DNA of 64,000 nucleotides from NCBI RefSeq assembly GCF_907177275.1, contig NZ_CAJSLV010000046.1:114611-178610 (forward strand), given 5' to 3'. A model generated the notes under the pieces. That model was given only the letters and a program-made list of their open reading frames with translations. It was not told the origin of the DNA and did no database searches. This DNA is from Actinacidiphila cocklensis. Lineage in GTDB: Bacteria > Actinomycetota > Actinomycetes > Streptomycetales > Streptomycetaceae. Below, in pieces: positions 31,641 through 40,163 of this stretch (the first letter of the stretch is position 1; each line of letters starts with the position of its first letter). Made by a program: the position numbers and the translations under genes.

Positions 31641-31726
31641 GTTCCAGCAAAGGGGTAGAGGGTTCCAGGAGATTCCAGGTCACGCGAACGGCCAGGCGGG
31701 GCGAAGTAGCCTTGACCTGGCCGTTC
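31641..31726. other. putative attachment-site arm region
   Basis: GTTCCAG at 31641-31647 and 31662-31668 and ATTCCAG at 31672-31678 are short direct repeats like integrase arm-type sites. GAACGGCCAGG (31686-31696) and CCTGGCCGTTC (31716-31726) form an exact 11-bp inverted repeat about 25 bp from the tRNA 3' end, which could alternatively be the tRNA transcript terminator. The second attachment copy would be outside the window. Confidence 0.4.
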
Positions 31727-31751
31727 TTGGCGTTCTACCTGCTCTGGGGGG

Positions 31752-31823
31752 TGGGCGTGGACGGTTTCGAACCGCCGACATCCGCCTTGTAAGGGCGGCG
31801 CTCTACCACTGAGCTACACGCCC
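31752..31823 (-). tRNA. tRNA-Val (anticodon TAC)
   Basis: On the minus strand GGGCGTG (5') pairs with CACGCCC (3') as a 7-bp acceptor stem. The anticodon arm CCGCC-CTTACAA-GGCGG gives TAC, and the T-arm holds the TTCGAAA loop. Length is 72 nt with discriminator A; CCA is not encoded, as usual in Streptomyces. The 3' end faces the prophage, consistent with use of the tRNA 3' half as the integration site. The gene is intact. Confidence 0.95.
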
Positions 31824-31994
31824 CGGAGATTGCGACGTCACAGGTTACCTCGCCGCGGGGGCGGGTGGGCAAGCGCATACGGGAGCGCGTACGGGGAGTG
31901 TGCCGCAGGTGGACCGGGCCGTGTGTTCGGGGCGGCCGGGTGGGAGTATGGAGCCGATGGCGGTGGGCGGCGAGCGCGGGGAGAGAGAGTCACT

Positions 31995-33239
31995 GTGACG
32001 ACGGCACGTTCGTGGTGGCGGCGCGGCGACAATCTGCGTGCGGAGGCACTGGCAGCCAAGGACGCCGCCGCGCAGGCCTTCTACGAGCTGGACACGGCCC
32101 AGCGCGAGCTGGAGATCTCCATCGAGACGATCTCGGCCGTCGAGCAGTCCCCCGAGGCCAGCAGGGCGCTGTCCGGCTTCCGGGCGCTCGGCGAGAAGAT
32201 CGACCAGGTCAGCGCGGCCTATATCGCCACCGTCGACGCCCATGACCTGGACCGGGACGAGCTGGACCACGCGTCCGCCTCCCGGGCGGTCAGCGAGCTG
32301 ACCCGCGCCAAGGACGACCTGGTCAACGCCAGGACCGAGCTGGAGCGCTACCAGTCGACGATGACGCCGCTGCTGGACCGGGCGGAGACCCAGCTGGCCC
32401 GGCTGGCGCCGGCCAGGGAGCGGGCCAAGCAGTCGCTGCTCGCGGCGAGCAACGCGCTGGACGCGGTCCGCGCCGCCGGTATCACCGCCGACGACCTGGC
32501 GGCCCGGCTGGCGGCGCTGGCGCCCGAGCTGACCAAGCTCAACGAGGGTGCCGCCAAGCACGGCGTGAAGGAAACGGTGCAGCGCGCCGACGACATCCGC
32601 CGCAAGGCCGAGGCGGTCAGGTCGGAGGCCGAGCGGCTGCCCGAGCAGGCCAGGGAGATCGACAAGCGCCTGGTGTCGCTGCGTACCCGGGTGCAGGCGC
32701 TCGGCACCCGGGCGGAGGGCGTGGCGCCGGTTCTCAGCGAGCTGCGGCGGCGTTTCTCGCTGGCGTGCTGGCAGGACCTCCAGCAGGTCCCTGAACAGGC
32801 CGAGCAGGCCGTACGGCAGGCGGAGTCGGCGCTGGCCGAGGCGCGCAGGGCGCGGGACGCCCAGCAGTTTGCGCAGGCCACCGCGAAGCTGGCCTCGGTG
32901 CGTGCCCTGATGGACGACGTGGACGGCGCGGTGGGCGCCGCGGGCGACCGGCTGCGCAGGCTCAACGAGGTCAGCAAGGACCCGAAGGCCGAGGTCGAGC
33001 GGACCCGCTTCGTGATCAGGGACGCCCAGCGGCTGGCCATGCAGGGCCGTACGACGCCTGAGCCGCGGCACGCCAGACCGCTCGACGAGGCGGTGGCCAG
33101 GCTCGACCGGGCGCTGGCCGCGCTGGAGGGCCGGCACCCGGACTACTGGGCCTTCCTGACCGAGACGGCCGCCGTCCGCGAGACGGCGAACCGCGTGGTG
33201 TCCAACATCAGGGAGGACCGGGCGGCGGGCCGCGCCTGA
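31995..33239 (+). CDS. long coiled-coil protein
   Basis: A 414-residue protein, GTG 31995, almost entirely helical with heptad patterns (AAAQAFYELDTAQRELEISI, ELTRAKDDLVNARTELERYQ, RRKAEAVRSEAERLPEQ, QAVRQAESALAEARRARDAQ) and no membrane segment. Near the C-terminus GRHPDYWAFLTETAAVRE is a distinct motif. It resembles conserved actinobacterial coiled-coil proteins of unknown role, possibly cytoskeletal or scaffold-like. It is the first chromosomal gene after the tRNA. Confidence 0.75.
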   Translation: MTTARSWWRRGDNLRAEALAAKDAAAQAFYELDTAQRELEISIETISAVEQSPEASRALSGFRALGEKIDQVSAAYIATVDAHDLDRDELDHASASRAVSELTRAKDDLVNARTELERYQSTMTPLLDRAETQLARLAPARERAKQSLLAASNALDAVRAAGITADDLAARLAALAPELTKLNEGAAKHGVKETVQRADDIRRKAEAVRSEAERLPEQAREIDKRLVSLRTRVQALGTRAEGVAPVLSELRRRFSLACWQDLQQVPEQAEQAVRQAESALAEARRARDAQQFAQATAKLASVRALMDDVDGAVGAAGDRLRRLNEVSKDPKAEVERTRFVIRDAQRLAMQGRTTPEPRHARPLDEAVARLDRALAALEGRHPDYWAFLTETAAVRETANRVVSNIREDRAAGRA

Positions 33240-33245
33240 CCCGCC

Positions 33246-33280
33246 CGTCAGCCGTCAGCCGTCAGCCGTCAGCCGTCAGC
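33246..33280. repeat. five tandem copies of a 7-bp unit
   Basis: CGTCAGC is repeated five times without change (33246-33280). The last copy contains the stop codon of the FmdB-type gene. Such short exact arrays vary in number by replication slippage. Confidence 0.85.
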
Positions 33281-33509
33281 TGCAGCAACCGCCGCCGCAG
33301 CAGCCACCGCCGCCACCTCCCGCGGGCGCCGGCGCGGGACCGGCGGACCCGGCCGCCGAGGCCGTACCGCCCACCGAGACGGTCGACAGCAGCTTCACCG
33401 TGTCGCCGTGGCCCTGCGGGCAGGGTGCGGGGGCGCCGGACTGCGACATCGGGCGGCGCATCTCGAAGGTGGCGCCACAGGTCTTGCAGCGGTATTCGTA
33501 ACGAGGCAT
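33276..33509 (-). CDS. FmdB-type zinc ribbon protein
   Basis: A 77-residue protein. MPRYEYRCKTCGATFEMRRP is the defining start of FmdB-family proteins, and CPQGHG supplies the other metal ligands. The C-terminus is glycine- and alanine-rich and ends in a cluster of cysteines (GGGCCS-like), a metal-binding tail in some members. Function is unknown; FmdB is thought to be regulatory. Confidence 0.85.
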   Translation of the reverse strand: MPRYEYRCKTCGATFEMRRPMSQSGAPAPCPQGHGDTVKLLSTVSVGGTASAAGSAGPAPAPAGGGGGGCCGGGCCS

Positions 33510-33623
33510 GGCCTCAGGGTAGCGGGCGCCGCCCGCTGCGCGCCGCGGTGCTGCCCCGGCTACCCCGACCTATCCTGTAGGCAACGGCGTCCTCGACGAG
33601 TCCAGCCCCCGAAGGAGGCGCCC

Positions 33624-34169
33624 ATGCGACTCGACGACCACCTCCCCGCCGACCACCGGCTCAATCAGGTCTACCGCTTCGGGGCGGGAGCGATGGGCCT
33701 GATCCTCGTCGTCTTCGGCATCCTGGGACTGCTCAACGACGTGTCGTTCATGTCCCAGGCCGGCAAGAAGATCGCCGGGCTCAACTCCAACGGCGCGCTC
33801 AGCACGATCTCCATCGTGATCGGCGCGCTGCTCTTCGTCGGCATGGTCATCGGCGGCAACTTCGCCTCCACGCTGAACATCTGCGTCGGATGCGCCTTCC
33901 TGATCAGCGGTTTCGTGAACCTGGCGCTGCTGGACACCGACAGCAACCTGCTGGCGTTCAAGATGTCGAACGTGCTGTTCAGCTTCGGCGTCGGGGTGCT
34001 GCTGCTGTTCTTCGGGCTGTACGGGCGGGTCACCGGCGGGTTGCCGCACGACAACCCGTACTGGAAGCGCCGCCATCCGGAGGAGGCCGCGCGCGAGCAG
34101 AAGGCCAGGGAGCGCGCGGCGGTGGCCGCCAGGAGGCCGCCGCCCCGCCGCGGGCTGCCCCAGCACTGA
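33624..34169 (+). CDS. DUF4383 membrane protein
   Basis: A 181-residue protein; ATG 33624 follows GAAGGAGG. Four membrane spans are visible (about residues 20-38, 60-80, 84-104 and 112-134), with the conserved N-terminal LNQVYRFGAGAMGLILVVFG. The C-terminal 45 residues are basic and cytoplasmic. This matches DUF4383, a family of small actinobacterial membrane proteins without known activity. Confidence 0.8.
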   Translation: MRLDDHLPADHRLNQVYRFGAGAMGLILVVFGILGLLNDVSFMSQAGKKIAGLNSNGALSTISIVIGALLFVGMVIGGNFASTLNICVGCAFLISGFVNLALLDTDSNLLAFKMSNVLFSFGVGVLLLFFGLYGRVTGGLPHDNPYWKRRHPEEAAREQKARERAAVAARRPPPRRGLPQH

Positions 34170-34183
34170 GCGGGCTTTCCGCC

Positions 34184-34846
34184 CTACGGCAGCCGGCGGG
34201 CCAGCGTGAGGCCGTCGGCGACGGTGAGCAGGACGTCGTCCACCCGGCCGTCGGCGCGCACATGGTCGTTGAAGGCGCGGACGGCGGCGGCGCCGCCGGT
34301 GGCCGCGGGGTCGGCGACGTCGCCGTGGTAGAGGGTGTTGTCGACCACGAGCAGGCCGCCCGGGTTCATCCGCGGCACCAGCTCCTCCCAGTAGTCGACG
34401 TAGGACTCCTTGTCGGCGTCGAGGAAGACCAGGTCGATCCAGCTGCCGCCGGGCAGCGCCCGCAGCGTGTCGATCGCCGGGGCGATCCGCAGGTCGATGC
34501 GGTCGGCGACGCCGGCCTTCGCCCACGCCTCGCGGCCCACCGCGGTCCACTCCTCCGAGATGTCGCAGGCGATCAGCTGCCCGCCCTCGGGCAGTGCCTG
34601 GGCCATCGACAGGGTCGAGAAGCCGGTGAAGGTGCCGACCTCGACGACCCGGCGGGCGCCGGTCAGCCGCACCAGGAAGGCCAGCAGGGGTCCCTGCTCC
34701 TCCGCGGTCTGCATGCCCGCGACGCCGGCCAGGCGGCGGTGCGTGGTCTCGACCAGGTCGCGCTGGACCGGGTCGAGCGGCGGGTTGTGGTCGAGGACGT
34801 ATGCGTACAGCTCGGACGTGAGCGGCGGGTTCTTCGTCTCGTACAC
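34184..34846 (-). CDS. O-methyltransferase, class I SAM-dependent
   Basis: A 220-residue protein, GTG at complement 34846 with GGAG upstream. The catechol/caffeoyl-CoA O-methyltransferase (methyltransferase 3) pattern is complete: MQTAEEQGPLLAFLVRL, SAM-binding VVEVGTFTGFSTL, acidic loop IACDISEEW, the IDLVFLDADKESYVDYWEEL segment with metal-binding Asp, and LVVDNTLYHGDVADP. Substrate not predictable. Confidence 0.9.
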   Translation of the reverse strand: MYETKNPPLTSELYAYVLDHNPPLDPVQRDLVETTHRRLAGVAGMQTAEEQGPLLAFLVRLTGARRVVEVGTFTGFSTLSMAQALPEGGQLIACDISEEWTAVGREAWAKAGVADRIDLRIAPAIDTLRALPGGSWIDLVFLDADKESYVDYWEELVPRMNPGGLLVVDNTLYHGDVADPAATGGAAAVRAFNDHVRADGRVDDVLLTVADGLTLARRLP

Positions 34847-34882
34847 GTGTCTGCTCCGATGTGTGGCGCTTAGGGTGACGGG

Positions 34883-35512
34883 ATGCTTGTCGATGACGCG
34901 GTCGCCCTGGTGCCCAGCATTCCAGGCCGCCGCTCGCTGCTGGGGCTGGCGGGCGCGCCCGCCGCCGGCAAGTCGACACTCGCGCGGCGGCTGGTGGCGG
35001 GCGTGAACGACCGGCTCGGCGCCGGGACGGCCGCGTACGTCCCGATGGACGGCTTCCACCTGTCCAACGCGCAGTTGGACCGGCTGCGGCTGCGGGACCG
35101 CAAGGGGGCGCCGGAGACCTTCGACGTCGACGGTTACGTCGCCCTGCTCGGGCGGCTCAGGGCCGAGCGGACGCGGCCGGTGTACGCGCCCGACTTCGAC
35201 CGGCGGATCGACGAGCCGGTCGCCGCCGGTCTCGTCGTCCCCGCGGGGACCGCGCTCGTCGTGACCGAGGGCAACTACCTGGCCGACGACGGGCCCGGCT
35301 GGGCGCAGGTCCGCGACCTGCTCGACGAGCTCTGGTACGTCGAGACCCCGCAGCGCCTGCGCGAACGCCGACTCCTGCGCCGTCACATACGCGGCGGCCG
35401 CACCGAGTCCGAGGCCCGCGCCTTCATCGCCTCCAGCGAACGCGTCAACGCCCACCGCGTGGAACTCACCCGCCCCCACTGCACCCGCGTGGTCTCCCCG
35501 CGGGACCCGTAG
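34883..35512 (+). CDS. nucleoside/nucleotide kinase family protein (uridine-kinase-like)
   Basis: A 209-residue protein. Walker A GLAGAPAAGKSTLARRL lies at about residues 21-37, then VPMDGFHLSNAQLDR, the KGAPETFDVDGYVALL motif, APDFDRRIDEPV and VVTEGNYLADDGPGW (Walker B region), RLLRRHIRGGRTESEA as lid. This set is typical of the uridine kinase/pantothenate kinase-like family often annotated as fructose or nucleoside kinase homologues; the exact substrate is uncertain. Divergent from the methyltransferase gene with a gap of only 36 bp. Confidence 0.85.
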   Translation: MLVDDAVALVPSIPGRRSLLGLAGAPAAGKSTLARRLVAGVNDRLGAGTAAYVPMDGFHLSNAQLDRLRLRDRKGAPETFDVDGYVALLGRLRAERTRPVYAPDFDRRIDEPVAAGLVVPAGTALVVTEGNYLADDGPGWAQVRDLLDELWYVETPQRLRERRLLRRHIRGGRTESEARAFIASSERVNAHRVELTRPHCTRVVSPRDP

Positions 35513-35520
35513 GTCCTGCC

Positions 35521-35572
35521 CAGCGCCCCTGGGGGCTGCCCTCTGCGCACAGGGCAGCCCCCAGGGGTGCTG
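35521..35572. terminator. long inverted repeat, bidirectional terminator-like
   Basis: Arms at 35526-35542 and 35551-35567 are exact over 17 bp and extend to 22 bp with one G-T pair; the loop is 8 nt. It separates the convergent kinase and HAD genes and probably stops both. It abuts a copy of a dispersed repeat (35572-35595). Confidence 0.75.
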
Positions 35573-35595
35573 GGGGAGGAACTGCGCGACCAGCC
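35572..35595. repeat. dispersed repeat copy 1
   Basis: GGGAGGAACTGCGCGACCAG belongs to a family with consensus near GGGCGCGGGGAACTGCGCG followed by A/C-C-A-G/A-GCC. Further copies are at 45195-45223 and, in both orientations, in 53516-53806. All are in intergenic DNA. Confidence 0.65.
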
Positions 35596-35634
35596 ATTAC
35601 GGCGGGAAAGGCGCAGCGCCGCCGCGAGCGGCAA

Positions 35635-36456
35635 TCACGCCGCGGCAGTCGCCAGGAACCGGCGGAGGATCTCTTCGCCGGCGAGGACGCCCCCGGCGGG
35701 GAGGGGGGTGATGTGGGACGCGGTCCAGCCCGTGTCCGCGAGTTCGCCGTGGCCGGGCGTCCAGCCGGCGTCCGCCGCAGTGAGCAGGTCCGCGTCGAGG
35801 AGCGAGTCACCCGCGGCCAGGACGCGCTCCGCGCCGGTGCGCCGGACGACCTCCGCGAGAGCCGCGCTCTTGGACAGCGGCTTGGGCACGGCGTATATCT
35901 TCCGGCCCTGGAGCGACACGGTCCAGCCCAACGGCTCGGCCCAGGCGGCGAGTTCCTTGACCCAGCCGGCCGGGAGCCGCTCCCGGTCGACGACCAGGTA
36001 GGCGAAGAGGTCCTCCGCGACGCGCTCCTTGCGCAGCCACTCCGGGTCCGCGGTGGCGGCGAGGTGCGCCCGCACCTCGGCGAGCGGGGCCGAGCCGTCG
36101 TCGAGCCGGCGGCGCATCTCGGTGTTCCAGTCGTGGTCGGTGCGCCCGCTGACCAGCAGGTGCCCGCCGTTCGCGCAGATCGCGTAGCTCGGCTGCGTCC
36201 CCGGCAGGCTTATCCGCCGGTACTGCTTGCGGGTGCGCGTCGTGGCGGGCACGAAGCGTACGGTGTCGCCGAGTTCGACCAGCAGCCGGCCCGCGGCCTC
36301 GGTCATGTACGACAGCGGCCTGGCCTCGTGGAACTCGACGGTCAGCAGCCGGGGCGCGTCCTCGTCGGGCATGGTGAGGGCGAGCGCGGCGGCGGAGTAG
36401 ATGAGGGTGCGGTCGAGGTCGCTGGCGACGATCGTCCGGCTGTAGGTGCGGTTCAC
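35635..36456 (-). CDS. HAD-superfamily hydrolase of the Ter island
   Basis: A 273-residue protein, GTG at complement 36456. Motif I is SDLDRTLIYSA; the Cof-like cap region includes VRFVPATTRTRKQYRRI and YAICANGGHLL; motif IV is AAGDSLLDADLL. It overlaps the fused PRTase/StiP gene by 4 bp (GTGA). HAD phosphatases of this kind accompany the PRTase, aldolase and TerD genes in actinobacterial Ter islands, where they are predicted to act on a nucleoside-like metabolite. Confidence 0.85.
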   Translation of the reverse strand: MNRTYSRTIVASDLDRTLIYSAAALALTMPDEDAPRLLTVEFHEARPLSYMTEAAGRLLVELGDTVRFVPATTRTRKQYRRISLPGTQPSYAICANGGHLLVSGRTDHDWNTEMRRRLDDGSAPLAEVRAHLAATADPEWLRKERVAEDLFAYLVVDRERLPAGWVKELAAWAEPLGWTVSLQGRKIYAVPKPLSKSAALAEVVRRTGAERVLAAGDSLLDADLLTAADAGWTPGHGELADTGWTASHITPLPAGGVLAGEEILRRFLATAAA

Positions 36457-38969
36457 AGGGCCGACACCGCCTTGCCGTCGGTGCCGGTCGCACCGCGGGT
36501 GTAGCGGGGGTGGATCAGGCCGACGCACGAGTACGGCAGCCCGTCGGTCTCCTCGACGGGCACCCCCCGCTGGGCGGCGAGCAGCCTTACGTGGTCGAGG
36601 TCGGCGCCGGCGCCGCGCTGGGCGAGGATCTTCCACGGGACCCGGCGCAGCAGCACCCTGGTGGTCTCGCCGACACCGGGCTTGACGAGGTTGACGTCGC
36701 CGATGCCGTACTCCTCGCTGATCCGCTCGACTGCGGCCCAGCCCTCCCAGGTCGGCGAACGGTCCTGCGCGCGCAGCGACTTGACGTCCTCGGCGACACC
36801 GTCGCCGACCGCGTCGAAGGCGGCGGCGACGGTGTCGAGGAACAGCGCGGAGACGTCGGAGCCGGCCAGGTCGCGGTAGAACTTGGCGCCGTGGAACTCG
36901 CCGGGGCCGATGAGGTCGGCGCGCAGCACCGTACGCGAGACCAGGCCGGACACCGTGGAGTTGAGGCACGCCGAGGGGATCAGGAAGTCGTCGCGGGTGC
37001 CGTAGGTGGACACGCAGCCGCCGGGGTCGGCCAGGACCGCGATCTCCGGGCGGAAGCCGGGGAAGTCGGCCATGGCGTCGGCCAGTTCGCGGGTGATGGC
37101 GCCCTTGCCGGTCCAGCCGTCGACGAACACCGCGTCGGCCGGGTCGTGGTGGGCGGCGAGCCAGCTCAGCGCGGTGCGGTCGATGCCGCGGCCGCGGACG
37201 ATGGAGACGGCGTAGTGCGGCAGGTCGAGGCCGTGCGCGTGCTTGGCCCAGCGGCGCATCAGGACGCCGACGGGGGTGCCGGCCCTGGCAAGCGACACCA
37301 GGACGGCGTCCGGGCCGCGCTCGGCGAGGACCAGCTCGGTGACCGCGCCGACCGCGCGGGCGATCCGCTCGGCGGAGGTGGCGAGCGCGGCCTTGAAGAG
37401 CTCCTGGTACTCGGGGCTCGGCTGGTACTCGACCGGCAGCGATTCGGCGTAGTGGGCGCCGCCGCTCTGTATGGCCTCCTCGCGCTCCTCGGTGGGCGCT
37501 TCGAGCGGCACGTCGGAGAGGTCCTTGAGCAGCCAGCCCACCTCGTCCGGCGCATACGATCCGAAGGCGGGTCCGCGCAGCGGCCGGGTGGATGCACTCA
37601 TGGGGCCAGGGTTTCCGTTCGGTCGGTAGCAGGGGACGACGGCGAGCAGCACCGTCTCCGTGTGCGCGGCGAGCTGCGCGAGCAGCCCGCCGGGTGCGTG
37701 CAGGGCGGGGGTGTCCCCCGCGGAGTCGACGACGCAGACCACGGCGTCGAAGCCGGCGCCGGCGACGTTGTAGGCGTACCGCTCGGGCGATCCGCCGTCG
37801 GCGGGGTCGTCGTGCGCGGGGAAGACCAGCCGGCTGCGGATCGCGTAGCCGGGGTCGTCCACGGCGAGCACGGGCGAACGGGTGGTGGTCGAGAAGTACG
37901 CCTCCACGGCGCCTCCCGCAGTGCCTTCCGCGCCGCCCTCCACTCCGCCTTCCGCGCCGCCCTCGGCGCCGTTCCCGGCCCCGTGCGCCTCCAGCGCCTG
38001 GGCGAGCCGCAGCGGCGCGTACATCAGCTCCTCGTTGCCGAGGACGAGCACCCGCCGGGCGCCGGCGGGCAGGGCGCCGGCGATCCGGCGGCCCATGGCG
38101 GGCAGCGCGGCCTCCAGGCGCTCGCGGTGCGCGGGCAGGAAGCCGTGCCTGCCCCCGTCGGGTATCCCGGCGGGCCAGCCGAGGTCGACGCGGGCCACCG
38201 GCGCCGCGGGGGCGGCCGCTGCCGTGTCGGCCGCCGTGCACGCCGCCACGAGGGCCTGCCCGCGGCTCAGGACGTCCTCGGGGAGGGTCACCGTGCCCGA
38301 GGCCAGCGCGATGACGTCCACCCGGGCGCCGAGGTCCGCGGCGAAGGCGGCGAGCCTGGCGTGGTCGGCCGGGGAGCGCATATCGGTGAGCGCGACCACG
38401 ACGTAGCGGTCCCGCGGGTGGCGCCGGTGCAGGTCGCGGACGGTGTTGAGCACCGTCTGCCCGGTGGAGAACTCGTCGTCGACGAGCACCAGCGGTCCCG
38501 TGCCGCCGAGCAGGCCGGGGTCCTCGGGGAGCAGCAGGTGGCCTGTGGCGTGGCTGTGCTCCTCCTCGAAGGCGCCGCCGGAGGCCAGCCCCGCCACTTC
38601 GCGCCGGGTGGAGTGCAGGTAGGGCACCGCTCCGACGCCGTCGGCGACCGCGTGGCCGAGTCCGGTGGCGGTCTCGGCGTAGCCGACCACGACCGCCCTG
38701 GCGGCCTCCTGCTCGCCCAGCAGGGCGCGGACCCGCAGGCCCAGGTCGTAGGCGTGCCCGTAGACCGTGCCGGGGCGCTGCGGTACGTGCTTGCCGAGCA
38801 CGTTCGACACCAGCAGGTGCGCCCGCTTGGGGTTGCGCCGCAGGGCCAGGCCCAGCAGGTCGTGCAGGCCGTCGCCGTGCAGAGCGATGCCGAGGCGGTC
38901 GGCGACCCACTGTCCCGGCCAGGGCGGTGTCGTCAGCATGCGGTGGCGGTCTTCTTCCGTGGATTCCAT
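36453..38969 (-). CDS. phosphoribosyltransferase / StiP cysteine-protease-like fusion
   Basis: An 838-residue continuous frame. Residues about 15-300 form a PRTase with the PRPP loop VDDEFSTGQT at 163-172. Residues about 300-455 match the TRSP domain that ends these PRTases, with a glycine/glutamate-rich insertion near 335-365. From Met457 (37601) onward is a complete StiP-family domain (PLRGPAFGSYAPDEVGWLLK, then VEYQPSPEYQELF, PHYAVSIVRGRGID, VFVDGWTGKGAITREL). These are usually two adjacent genes; here no stop separates them. ATG 38969 has no clear ribosome site; ATG 38939 (GGAAGAAG upstream) is an alternative start. Confidence 0.8.
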   Translation of the reverse strand: MESTEEDRHRMLTTPPWPGQWVADRLGIALHGDGLHDLLGLALRRNPKRAHLLVSNVLGKHVPQRPGTVYGHAYDLGLRVRALLGEQEAARAVVVGYAETATGLGHAVADGVGAVPYLHSTRREVAGLASGGAFEEEHSHATGHLLLPEDPGLLGGTGPLVLVDDEFSTGQTVLNTVRDLHRRHPRDRYVVVALTDMRSPADHARLAAFAADLGARVDVIALASGTVTLPEDVLSRGQALVAACTAADTAAAAPAAPVARVDLGWPAGIPDGGRHGFLPAHRERLEAALPAMGRRIAGALPAGARRVLVLGNEELMYAPLRLAQALEAHGAGNGAEGGAEGGVEGGAEGTAGGAVEAYFSTTTRSPVLAVDDPGYAIRSRLVFPAHDDPADGGSPERYAYNVAGAGFDAVVCVVDSAGDTPALHAPGGLLAQLAAHTETVLLAVVPCYRPNGNPGPMSASTRPLRGPAFGSYAPDEVGWLLKDLSDVPLEAPTEEREEAIQSGGAHYAESLPVEYQPSPEYQELFKAALATSAERIARAVGAVTELVLAERGPDAVLVSLARAGTPVGVLMRRWAKHAHGLDLPHYAVSIVRGRGIDRTALSWLAAHHDPADAVFVDGWTGKGAITRELADAMADFPGFRPEIAVLADPGGCVSTYGTRDDFLIPSACLNSTVSGLVSRTVLRADLIGPGEFHGAKFYRDLAGSDVSALFLDTVAAAFDAVGDGVAEDVKSLRAQDRSPTWEGWAAVERISEEYGIGDVNLVKPGVGETTRVLLRRVPWKILAQRGAGADLDHVRLLAAQRGVPVEETDGLPYSCVGLIHPRYTRGATGTDGKAVSAL

Positions 38970-38990
38970 GACTACTACAAGGATGCCTGG

Positions 38991-40163
38991 TCAGGCCGGC
39001 GGCAGGCTGGCCGCGAGCAGCTCGACGAAGCTGATGCCCTCGCGGGCGACCCCGAAGACCTCGGCCCTGCGCAGGGTGCGCTCGGCCCAGGCCCGGTGCG
39101 GCTTCACCTCGTTCATCTTGTTCGTGTAGGCGGAGCGCAGGACGCCGCCGCCGCTGCGGTCCTGGTGCAGGATGTCGGCCGCGTCGCTGAACTCCTCGTG
39201 GGTGACCACGCTCAGCGCGTGCACGACCGGCACGTGGGTGGGGTGGATGCAGGTCTTGCCCTGGAGCCCGTTGGCGCGGTCCAGCTCGATCTCGCGCAGC
39301 AGCCCGTCCATGTCGCGCTCCAGCAGCGCCTCGCGCAGGTCCTCGGCCTCGGGGCTGAAGGGGCTGCGGCGCAGCTGCGGCTTGAACATCCGCTCCTGGT
39401 GGCGGAAGTACTCCCAGACCGGGCCGGTCACCACGAAGCCGCTGCCGTCGGCGCGGCCCAGCACGTTGACCACGTCGGCGATCACCGCGGCGACGATCTG
39501 GACGTCGTAGGCGGTCATGGCCGGGGCGCGGCGCAGCCCGTAGGAGGAGCAGAAGTCGGTCACGCCCAGTCGCAGGGCCAGCACGCGCTCGCGGTACTTG
39601 TCGACGGTGCGGGAGATGCCGTAGAGCGTCTCGACGCGGCTCTCCAGGTGCAGCAGCTCGGGCGACTCCAGGACCGGCATGGCGAAGAGCCGCCGCCCGC
39701 TGGAGGCCTCCGCGTCGCTCAGCGCCTCCAGGAACGGGACGCCGGACTCCTCGGTGAACTTCGGCAGCACGAATCCGGACAGCAGCTGCACGCTGTCGCC
39801 GAGCCGCTCCACGAGGTCGGTGATCTGGCCGGGGGTGCGGACCCGGATGAACAGCAGCGGGAGCCGGTCGGCCGCGCCGGGGCAGGCGGCCAGCTGGCGG
39901 AACTGCTGGACGATGTTGGCCTCGCCGGCCGGGACGTCCCGGTCGTCGATGGAGTCCTCCAGGCACAGCACCATGGACACCACCCCGCGGGCGGCCTGCT
40001 TGAGCACGTCGTCGGCGAGCGTGGAGCGGGTGGCCGGGCTGTAGAGGGTCGCGCCGAGGGCAGCCGCGAGCGTGCGAGCCGGTGAGTCAGCTGTGAACTC
40101 CTGCGGCTCGCGGTGGAACAGCTCTTCCCTCGTCTCTGCGGCGAGGTGTCCGAAGTGTCGCAT
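38991..40163 (-). CDS. HpcH/HpaI aldolase / citrate lyase beta-like
   Basis: A 390-residue protein; ATG at complement 40163 with GGGGG upstream. CitE-like TIM barrel features: LYSPATRSTLADDVLKQAA, the acidic VLCLEDSIDD, LLFIRVRTPGQI, FVLPKF, AMPVLESPELLHLESRV, LRLGVTDFCSSYGLRR and GKTCIHPTHVPVVHAL. This is the CitE-type aldolase of Ter islands, predicted to condense or cleave an acyl unit in the pathway that also uses the PRTase and HAD proteins. First gene of the leftward biosynthetic unit. Confidence 0.88.
   Translation of the reverse strand: MRHFGHLAAETREELFHREPQEFTADSPARTLAAALGATLYSPATRSTLADDVLKQAARGVVSMVLCLEDSIDDRDVPAGEANIVQQFRQLAACPGAADRLPLLFIRVRTPGQITDLVERLGDSVQLLSGFVLPKFTEESGVPFLEALSDAEASSGRRLFAMPVLESPELLHLESRVETLYGISRTVDKYRERVLALRLGVTDFCSSYGLRRAPAMTAYDVQIVAAVIADVVNVLGRADGSGFVVTGPVWEYFRHQERMFKPQLRRSPFSPEAEDLREALLERDMDGLLREIELDRANGLQGKTCIHPTHVPVVHALSVVTHEEFSDAADILHQDRSGGGVLRSAYTNKMNEVKPHRAWAERTLRRAEVFGVAREGISFVELLAASLPPA

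Larger units (their letters stand above)
31269..31751. other. gene-free border region
   Basis: About 480 bp between the XRE gene region and the tRNA without a convincing gene: possible frames lack ribosome-binding sites and codon bias. It holds, in order, an SOS-like palindrome, a strong hairpin, three short repeats and an inverted repeat next to the tRNA 3' end, each listed separately. No integrase remnant is seen. Confidence 0.55.

Noticed and set aside
31560..31740. Integrase remnant near the tRNA
   Set aside because: No tyrosine or serine recombinase motif is found in any frame between 31218 and 31751.
31279..31812. Open frame running from the border region into the tRNA
   Set aside because: Crosses the tRNA gene, lacks a ribosome-binding site and has no codon bias; treated as non-coding.
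35635..39966. A 1,443-codon open frame on the minus strand crossing the HAD and PRTase genes
   Set aside because: Only the 3' part (35635-36456) is a gene; the rest is a GC-bias shadow of the PRTase/StiP gene in another frame, full of Arg, Pro and Gly.
36510..40085. A 1,191-codon plus-strand frame opposite the Ter biosynthetic genes
   Set aside because: Composition is that of an antisense frame of a high-GC gene, and the minus-strand genes have clear family motifs.
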